This document shows, in pieces, positions 58,622-64,000 of a stretch of DNA of 64,000 nucleotides. The notes beneath the pieces were generated by a model. It did no database searches. It was not told where the DNA came from and saw only the letters and a list, made by a program, of their open reading frames with translations. How positions within the stretch are numbered: position 1 is the stretch's first letter; each line of letters opens with the position of its first letter. The position numbers were made by a program, and so were the translations under genes. This stretch comes from Elusimicrobiota bacterium (GTDB lineage: Bacteria > Elusimicrobiota > Elusimicrobia > UBA1565 > UBA9628): NCBI GenBank assembly GCA_003151975.1, contig PLZD01000010.1:62001-126000 (forward strand). The letters run 5' to 3'.

Positions 58622-60129
58622 TCGGGGCGCTCGCCGCCCTCGATACCGCAAAACTCCCTTAACGCCTGGCGCGGGACGGGCCGGCGTTCGCGCAGGTTAC
58701 TTTCCAAAGCCGCCGCGTCGCGCGCCACGAAATCGTTCGAAGTCGATAGTGGAGGCGGAATCTCGCCGGGGCTCAAGTGAAAAAGGAAGTAGTCCTTGCC
58801 GCGAAGCATCGTCTCGAAGATCGCCGTGGAAGCGGGTCCCACGGCCGCGTCGGCCTGAGCCAGAACGTCGTGAAAATTCTCGTCCTTGTAGAAGTCGATG
58901 GGGCAGCCGGGAGGCAGCCGCTCGGCGAGGCCGCGAAAATACTCGGCGCGCGCAAGGCCAGGGTGGACCTTGAACAGAATCCGGGCCGCTCCCAGACGGC
59001 GCAGCAGGCCCGCGGTCTCCAAGAACTGTCTCTCCTCGCAGCCTTCATAGTAAAGCGTCGAGCTCCAAATCCGCAATTGCCCGAGAACGAGAATCGCCGA
59101 TCCTCCGACCTGCGTTAACGGGCGGGGCGGCGGCGCGGGCAGGAAGCGGTCGAAGCCCGGAGAGCCGGCGACTTCGAGGCGCTCCTCGGGAACGCCGAGC
59201 TTTCGGTAGTTGCCCTTGTCCGTCTCGCCCCAGGCCAGGATGCGGTCGGCGTCGAGATCTCCGCAGATGAGCACTTCGTCAGTGGTGTAGCCGGCGGAAG
59301 GAAATCCATGCTCGAGCAGCCAGACGGGCACTCCATGTTTCTTCCCTAAAGTCAGCAAGAGCCGGGCGTCGGACGAGGAATCCTCCGGCAGAAGCACGAG
59401 GGAGGGCAAGTTGAGAAGTAAGGCCTTCTCATAAGCGAGGCACTTGGCGGCCATACCCTCAAGCCGCGACAAGAAAGGCATGAAAAGCGAACGAGTGAAC
59501 TCGTCTGCAAAATCATGGCCGTCGCAATGGAACAAGCCGCGCCACGCCGACAGCGCGGAGAGCTCGGTCAGCTCCGCGCGCATCCGGGCAAGCCGCCGCG
59601 TTTGGTCCGCGCTCAGCACGGTGGGCGCGGGGTCGAATACGCGCGCGCCGCGCCGCAAGGAGGCCAGCGCATTGCGAAGTCCGGGAGGACGGCCGAGGGC
59701 GAAGTCGAGTCCGAAACCGAGTTCTTCGGCGCGCGGGGCCCAATAGGGCCACAGCGGCCGATTGGAAGGCGAGCCGAGCACCAAGACCGCCTTCTTGCTC
59801 CGCGGAACCGCCCTCGCTAAAGCGCAGAAAGCCCTCAACGCGCGCGCCTTGAGGTCGTCGCGTCTCCAGTCGAGCGAGAAGTCGGGAAGCGGAGAGAACA
59901 TTTTTTTCCCGTCGTCCTCGAGGAACCCTCCGTAGCGCGGATCGCGTCCCAGCGCCGCTTGCCGGAAGAGGTCGGCCAGCGGGATGGCCAGGTCGAAGCG
60001 GAAGGCGCCGGCCAGCGAAAAGCCTTCGAAGTCCGTGAGGTCGCGCCCGGCGGCGATGGGCCAGCCGCGCAGGGCGGCGGCCGCCTTCTTTTGCGCGGCG
60101 ATCAGCGCTTCGTCCAGTGCCAGGTCCAT
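58567..60129 (-). CDS. putative GT-B surface-glycan transferase (CDP-glycerol/sialyl-type fold)
   Basis: This is a 520-residue soluble protein. The C-terminal half has VWLLEHGFPSAGY, YRKLGVPEERLEVAGSPGFD (quoted as PEERLEVAGSPG), ILFKVHPG and AAVGPASTAIFETMLRGKDYFLF (given as GPASTAIFETMLRGKD). H-P and the Ser/Thr-x3-E block match GT-B transferases related to capsule polymerases and CDP-glycerol transferases, which use CMP- or CDP-linked donors. It shares the operon with CMP-nonulosonate genes, so a nonulosonyltransferase role is attractive. It is not a recognised named family. Confidence 0.62.
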   Translation of the reverse strand: MDLALDEALIAAQKKAAAALRGWPIAAGRDLTDFEGFSLAGAFRFDLAIPLADLFRQAALGRDPRYGGFLEDDGKKMFSPLPDFSLDWRRDDLKARALRAFCALARAVPRSKKAVLVLGSPSNRPLWPYWAPRAEELGFGLDFALGRPPGLRNALASLRRGARVFDPAPTVLSADQTRRLARMRAELTELSALSAWRGLFHCDGHDFADEFTRSLFMPFLSRLEGMAAKCLAYEKALLLNLPSLVLLPEDSSSDARLLLTLGKKHGVPVWLLEHGFPSAGYTTDEVLICGDLDADRILAWGETDKGNYRKLGVPEERLEVAGSPGFDRFLPAPPPRPLTQVGGSAILVLGQLRIWSSTLYYEGCEERQFLETAGLLRRLGAARILFKVHPGLARAEYFRGLAERLPPGCPIDFYKDENFHDVLAQADAAVGPASTAIFETMLRGKDYFLFHLSPGEIPPPLSTSNDFVARDAAALESNLRERRPVPRQALREFCGIEGGERPDHFSRRVCERISAEISAR

Positions 60130-61169
60130 CAGCGGGAAGGGCCGATCAGCAAGCCGGCCACGCGCCGGGCTCCCGCGCCGTCGACGAGACGGCGGCCCGC
60201 GCGCGACATGCGCGCCAGGCGTTTCGGGTCGTCCAGGAGCCGGCCCACGACGGTGCGCAGCTTCGCGTCGGGAAAAGGGACGACGGCTCCCGCTCCCGCC
60301 GCGCAGTCGGCGCGCTCAAGCCCCTTGATGATCGCGCGCTGATTAGCGAGGTCTTGGAGCAGCACCGCGGGGATCCCGAGACATGCCAGCTCGTAGCTCG
60401 TCGTGCTCGCGGCGCTGACGGCCAAGGTCGCCCGCCCCATGAGAGCGACGAGATTTTTAGGGTCGTGGTGAACTGTCGCCGCGTGATACGCCTTGCGCGC
60501 CGAGAGCCGCAGCGCGTCGATGCCCGCGTACGCGGCGCCGGCGACGATGTCGAACGCGAAGGGCATTGAAAGCGCGTCGAGAGAGCGCAGAGCCCTGACC
60601 GTCAGTCCGCCAGAGTCCGAGCCCCCCATCATGACCAGGACCCGCGGCGTGCCGCCGCGCTTGCGGAGAGAGCGCGCGTGGGCGAAGGAGGGTCTCAACA
60701 GGGCGTATCGCGGCCCAAGAAGAAAACGCGTGCGGGCGCCGGAGTAGCGCGATCGCCGGGCGCCGGCGTTCTGATTGAGCACGAGATCCGCCGTGAAGCG
60801 GCCGCCCGGCCCGTCGTTGATGGCCAGCAGCCGCGCGCCGCCGTCTTTGACGAGTCCGAGGTAGGACGCGTCGATGAAATAGGAATCCGTGACGACGGCG
60901 CGAGCGCCCATGGACAGGGCGAGATTCGCGAGTCGGCGGGCGTCCGCGTTCCAGGAAATGCCGACGGGGACGCCAACGATCGCGCAGTCCGCGGCGCGGA
61001 TTTTGGCGAGGACGGAGCGCTCTCGCGCGCGCGTCACGAAGACCACGCGCGCGCCGAGGCGTTTGAGCCCGGCCGCCAAAGAGAGGCAGCGCATCACGTG
61101 GCCCAAGCCGATGTCATGGCCGCCGTCGGCGCGGATGAGGACCGTCGGCCGCAAAGCCCGCGGGCTCAT
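60129..61169 (-). CDS. pseG: PseG-like NDP-sugar hydrolase
   Basis: This is a 346-residue GT-B-fold hydrolase from the ATG at 61169. IRADGGHDIGLGHVMRC (12-28) contains the PseG signature, with His24 at the position of the catalytic His of the Campylobacter enzyme. NDGPGGRFTADLVLNQNAG, FLLGPRYALLRPSF and VMMGGSDSGG (LVMMGGSDS) are further family blocks, and SAASTTSYELACLGIPAV the donor site. PseG cleaves UDP from the diacetamido-trideoxy-altrose precursor of pseudaminic acid. Other pse genes (B, C, H, I) are not seen and may lie beyond the right edge. Confidence 0.83.
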   Translation of the reverse strand: MSPRALRPTVLIRADGGHDIGLGHVMRCLSLAAGLKRLGARVVFVTRARERSVLAKIRAADCAIVGVPVGISWNADARRLANLALSMGARAVVTDSYFIDASYLGLVKDGGARLLAINDGPGGRFTADLVLNQNAGARRSRYSGARTRFLLGPRYALLRPSFAHARSLRKRGGTPRVLVMMGGSDSGGLTVRALRSLDALSMPFAFDIVAGAAYAGIDALRLSARKAYHAATVHHDPKNLVALMGRATLAVSAASTTSYELACLGIPAVLLQDLANQRAIIKGLERADCAAGAGAVVPFPDAKLRTVVGRLLDDPKRLARMSRAGRRLVDGAGARRVAGLLIGPSR

Positions 61170-61170
61170 C

Positions 61171-61938
61171 TCACCAGGCCGAAAGCCCCCCGTCGACGGC
61201 GAGGCACTCGCCAGTGATGTAGGAGGCCTCATCGGAGGCGAGGAAGGCCACGGCGGAGGCGATCTCGTCGCGCTCGGCCATCCGGCCGAGCATCGTCTTG
61301 CGGCAATAGTTTTTCACGAAGGCCTCGGGCTGGCGGCCGGGGGCCGCGACGCCGCCGGGGGCGACCGCATTGACGCGTACGCCGCGCGAGCCCCATAGGC
61401 CGGCGAGGTAGCGGGTCAGCCCGACGGCGCCGGCCTTGACCGCGGCGTAGTTGGCCGGCGCTGGCGACATGCCGGCCGGATAGATCGAGTGATCGACGCC
61501 GGCCAGCGCGTAGACCGAGGAAAGAACGACGATCGAGGCCGGCTTGCCCTTGAGGCGGTCGACCATTTCGCGCGCGCAAAGAAAGTGTCCCGCAACGTCG
61601 ACGCCGAAAAGCGCCGTGAATTTGGCTATGGTGTGCTCGGCGACGGATTTTGGCAGGCCTTCGCGAGACGACGCGTTGGCGACGAGTATGGACGGCAGCC
61701 GCTTGGCGGAGGCCAGCTCGTCGAAGGCCAACTTGATGCTGGCTTCGTTTCCCAAGTCTAGCTCGAGCGCGACGAGCCCGGGTATTCGGAGCTCTTTTTT
61801 GAGCGCCGCGGCGCGCTCCTTCGTGCGCGAGGCCGCCACGACGCGGGCGCCTTCCTCGCTGAGCCTGCGGACGATGGCGCGGCCCAGGACGCCGGTGGCG
61901 CCCGTCACGAGCGCGGTCTTGCCTTTGAGTCCCCTCAT
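61171..61938 (-). CDS. short-chain dehydrogenase/reductase (PtmA-like)
   Basis: This is a 255-residue classical-type SDR with a strong GGAGGA five bases before the ATG (61938). TALVTGATGVLGRAI (8-22) binds NAD(P), VVLSSVYALAG holds the catalytic Ser and YAAVKAG the Tyr/Lys pair; YITGECLAVDGGLSAW is the standard C-terminus. Genes of this type (PtmA) flank CMP-nonulosonate synthetases in flagellar and capsule glycan loci. In Campylobacter PtmA is thought to act early in legionaminic acid supply. Here it lies between the synthetase and pseG genes. Confidence 0.82.
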   Translation of the reverse strand: MRGLKGKTALVTGATGVLGRAIVRRLSEEGARVVAASRTKERAAALKKELRIPGLVALELDLGNEASIKLAFDELASAKRLPSILVANASSREGLPKSVAEHTIAKFTALFGVDVAGHFLCAREMVDRLKGKPASIVVLSSVYALAGVDHSIYPAGMSPAPANYAAVKAGAVGLTRYLAGLWGSRGVRVNAVAPGGVAAPGRQPEAFVKNYCRKTMLGRMAERDEIASAVAFLASDEASYITGECLAVDGGLSAW

Positions 61939-62633
61939 CACTTCCTCCGGGCCAGCAGGAATTCGCACAAATCGAAATCGAAAGTCGTGGCGACGTGCAC
62001 GGAGCGCTCCTCCGGCGTCTCGACGACGCCGAGTCGCGGCCCGAAGAAATGCCCGACCTCGCGCAGCCGCTCCAGGCGCGCGATCTTGATCGAGCCGTTG
62101 GGCCTTAGGACGGGGGGCAGAAGCGTGCGGTCCTTGATGTATTGAGTGCCGAACCACATTCCCCACTCGTCGGATTTCTCGGACAGAGCCCAATGAAAAT
62201 AATGCGGGTCGATGGGCGTCGCGCTGGCCAAAAAGTCCAGGTCGCCGCGCGAGAAGCGGTCCACGGACGCCTTGATGTCGTCCGACGAGCGCAACGGCGA
62301 GCTGGGCTGCAGGCAGACTAACGTGTCGATGGTTCGGCCTTTCGCCGCGAGATGCTCGGCCATGCGCTGGCACGGAGCGTGGGAGGCCACCATGTCGCCG
62401 CAGAGCTCGGCCGGCATAAGAAACGGGACTTGCGCGCCTCGGCGCCGCGCCTCGAAGGCGATGGTCTCGTCCTCCGTACATACGAAAACGTCCTTGAAGA
62501 GGCCGCTCTCGAGCGCGGCCTCAATGGAATAGGCGAGCATCGGTTTGCCCGCGAGCGCACGCAGGTTCTTGCCGGCCAGCCGCTTGGAGCCGGCTCGAGC
62601 CGGGATCGCGCAGAGCCAGGAATCAAGCGCCAC
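61938..62633 (-). CDS. CMP-nonulosonate (sialic-acid-like) cytidylyltransferase
   Basis: This is a 231-residue protein; the GTG at 62633 has AAGGAG seven bases upstream, which decides the start. CAIPARAGSKRLAGKN, VCTEDETIAFEA and LVCLQPSSPLRSSDDI are the conserved NeuA blocks. The C-terminal VHVATTFDFDLCEFLL matches the acidic end that closes the active site. It couples CTP to an eight- or nine-carbon keto acid. The window has three such domains (with 51.97-53.67 and 62.62-63.36 kb), implying more than one nonulosonate. Which acid this one uses cannot be read. Confidence 0.87.
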   Translation of the reverse strand: MALDSWLCAIPARAGSKRLAGKNLRALAGKPMLAYSIEAALESGLFKDVFVCTEDETIAFEARRRGAQVPFLMPAELCGDMVASHAPCQRMAEHLAAKGRTIDTLVCLQPSSPLRSSDDIKASVDRFSRGDLDFLASATPIDPHYFHWALSEKSDEWGMWFGTQYIKDRTLLPPVLRPNGSIKIARLERLREVGHFFGPRLGVVETPEERSVHVATTFDFDLCEFLLARRK

Positions 62634-63360
62634 GGGTCTTCTCCTTAATATAGGGTCTCCGGGCAATGGGCTCAAGCGCGGACTTCCCGTCCCGAGCCTT
62701 CAGCCCTCGAGCCAGGATCTCAGCCAATTCCAGTTCCTCGGGGTGGTCGATGTCGAGGCCGCGTGAGGCGTCCATGGGCGCCAGATGGAACGGCTTGCCG
62801 TAAAAGTTCTTTTGAGCCGTGAAGTCTTTGGAGCGGATCCACCAGGCGGCGCCCGTGGGACAAACAGCCGTGGCGAGCGTTTGGCTGCGGACCTTGAACT
62901 TGTCGCCAAAGAGCCAGCCGCCCCGTCCCGTCTTGTCCATAGTCATGGCCCAATGCGGGTAAACACCGCGATAAGGAACGGCCGAGATTTGAAAGAGGCG
63001 CCGGCCTTGGCGGAAGGTCCGATATTGCTCCACGACGTCCGAGGCGCGCCGCAGCGGGCAATTGGGCATCATGAGGCAAAAGACCTCGGCGGGCCGCGCT
63101 TGGAGCGCGTGCAGCGCGACTTCGACGAGACCCGCCGAATCGGAGGCAAGCGCCGCGGGGCGGGGCAAATAGGTCGCGCCGTACCACCTCGCGATGTCGC
63201 CTATGGCCGGAGAATCGGTCGAGACGAGCACATCGTCGAAAAGGCCCGCGTTGCGCGCGGCCGCGATCGCATAGGCGATGAGGGGATGTCCGAAGAAGGG
63301 CGCGATGTTCTTTCCGGGCACGCGCTTGGAGCCGCCGCGGGCTGGAATGAGCGCGATCAC
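62623..63360 (-). CDS. pseF: PseF-like CMP-nonulosonate cytidylyltransferase
   Basis: This is a 245-residue protein; the GTG at 63360 overlaps the aldo/keto reductase stop as GTGA. IALIPARGGSKRVPGKN (2-18), LVSTDSPAIGDIARWYGA and FCLMMPNCPLRRASDV match the CMP-sugar synthetase fold. QISAVPYRGVYPHWAM and GLDIDHPEELELAE are close to the PseF branch, where this region follows the substrate-binding loop. With PseG next but two downstream it points to a pseudaminic-acid-like sugar. It overlaps the next gene by 11 bp. Confidence 0.82.
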   Translation of the reverse strand: MIALIPARGGSKRVPGKNIAPFFGHPLIAYAIAAARNAGLFDDVLVSTDSPAIGDIARWYGATYLPRPAALASDSAGLVEVALHALQARPAEVFCLMMPNCPLRRASDVVEQYRTFRQGRRLFQISAVPYRGVYPHWAMTMDKTGRGGWLFGDKFKVRSQTLATAVCPTGAAWWIRSKDFTAQKNFYGKPFHLAPMDASRGLDIDHPEELELAEILARGLKARDGKSALEPIARRPYIKEKTRGA

Positions 63361-64000
63361 CCGCGCATCCTCCAAAGAGAAGGGTTGAGAAGCTCGACGG
63401 GAGCACCGGAGAGAGCGGCCTCTAGGCGCGCGCATTGATCTTCGTTCAAGACGGGCCGCTGGAATAAATGAACGGCCTCGGTCAGCTGAGCTTGAGTCTC
63501 GACGCCGACGACGACGCGCGCGATCCAATGTTGGGCCCTGGCGTAGGCGAGGCACAGATCGGCCCGGCTCTCGCGGTCGAACGACCGCGAGAGCGACTCG
63601 AGCTTCGCAATCCACGGAGCGCCGTCAAACCCCGCCCTGTCCCAGTCCGGCGCGTCGGCCGCAAGGAGGCCTTGGAGCAAGGCGCTACGCGCGTCGAGCG
63701 TCAGATCCTTCCTCCCGCGGGCAAGCGCATCGATGCCGGTCGCTTTCCAGCGCCAATCGAGCGCGTTGAAAGGAATCTGCAGGCGGGTCATCTCCTGCTC
63801 TTGGAGCGCGGCGCGCGCCTCATCAGGGGAATAGACGGAGACGCCGAGCTCCGCGATACGTCCCTGCGCCTTAAGCTCCAAAAGCCGGCGCCAGAGAGCG
63901 CCGCCATGCGAGGTCCTATGCTCGACGCGGTGGAGGAGGAGGGCGTCGAGGCGGGTCCGTCCGAGGGCGAGGCAAGAACGCTCGACGCTGTCGTCGACGC
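63357..64000 (-). CDS. aldo/keto reductase, C-terminal part
   Basis: The gene runs off the right edge; 213 residues remain. The readable frame contains RTRLDALLLHRVEH, whose LLLHR includes the catalytic-type His of aldo/keto reductases. It is followed by LLELKAQGRIAELGVSVYSP (the LGVSxYxP block) and the C-terminal GVETQAQLTEAVHLF, where the GxxxxxQ nucleotide loop is expected. Such reductases accompany CMP-nonulosonate synthetases in several flagellin-glycosylation loci and may act on a keto intermediate. The N-terminal Asp/Tyr/Lys residues are outside the window. Confidence 0.8.
   Translation of the reverse strand, partial: VDDSVERSCLALGRTRLDALLLHRVEHRTSHGGALWRRLLELKAQGRIAELGVSVYSPDEARAALQEQEMTRLQIPFNALDWRWKATGIDALARGRKDLTLDARSALLQGLLAADAPDWDRAGFDGAPWIAKLESLSRSFDRESRADLCLAYARAQHWIARVVVGVETQAQLTEAVHLFQRPVLNEDQCARLEAALSGAPVELLNPSLWRMRG

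Noticed and set aside
1-64000. CRISPR arrays, rRNA, tRNA, insertion sequences or prophage genes
   Set aside because: No spaced direct repeats, no recognisable RNA genes and no transposase or integrase motifs were found on reading the window, although a tRNA could be missed by eye.

Overview
The window is GC-rich DNA from a Gram-negative bacterium. It carries an outer-membrane SprA-like giant protein, O-antigen ligase/polymerase proteins, a Kdo-type sugar isomerase and several signal-peptide proteins. No rRNA, tRNA or ribosomal protein gene is present, so the phylum cannot be fixed. The Pro/Ala-rich exported proteins, a LIC12162-family transferase, a SprA-like protein outside Bacteroidetes-type context and very short mRNA leaders would fit an uncultivated lineage such as Elusimicrobiota, but that is only a guess. 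Nearly every base is coding and no gap exceeds 200 bp.

Layout. (1) 1-12.3 kb: the end of an MBOAT acyltransferase with an SGNH partner (+), then exported or envelope proteins: a secreted nucleotidyltransferase-like protein, a HEAT-like anchored protein, a methyltransferase, a proline-rich membrane protein and the 1878-residue SprA-like protein (-). (2) 23.6-12.3 kb (-): a nine-gene polysaccharide operon with a Wbp-type diacetamido-uronic acid module (WbpB-like oxidoreductase, acetyltransferase, epimerase and a WbpA-WbpE-like fusion), the initiating phosphotransferase, glycosyltransferases and a TMTC-like protein. (3) 23.7-24.9 kb (+): an isolated exported protein of unknown function. (4) 53.7-24.9 kb (-): three consecutive operons. 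Each starts with the same composite promoter, an extended -10 (TGnTAYAAT) directly abutting the inverted repeat GTTCA-N5-TGAAC. One of them begins with a MarR-type EPS-associated regulator. (5) 53.76-58.6 kb (+): methyltransferases, a deacetylase, an acetyltransferase and an aminotransferase. (6) 64-58.6 kb (-): a second nonulosonate-type cluster with PseF-like, CMP-sugar synthetase, PtmA-like SDR, PseG-like and glycosyltransferase-like genes and a partial aldo/keto reductase.

How the genes work together. The leg genes needed to turn GDP-GlcNAc into a CMP-legionaminic-acid-like sugar are nearly all present: ptmE, legB, legC, legH, legG and a fused legF-legI. legB sits in the regulator's own operon, about 13 kb from the others, which are in the operon under the first copy of the shared promoter-operator. 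The repeated operator would tie the split pathway together. The surrounding aminotransferases, epimerases, methyltransferases, acetyltransferases, glycosyltransferases and two tandem ligase/polymerase paralogues would build and decorate the glycan. WbaP would start it on undecaprenyl phosphate, and the Wzy_C/WaaL-type proteins would polymerise or ligate it.

The strongest lead is the three-copy promoter-operator and its presumed regulator. Next come the two enzyme fusions, the SprA-like protein and the widespread leaderless or near-leaderless starts. All functions are inferred by reading motifs; no database search was run.
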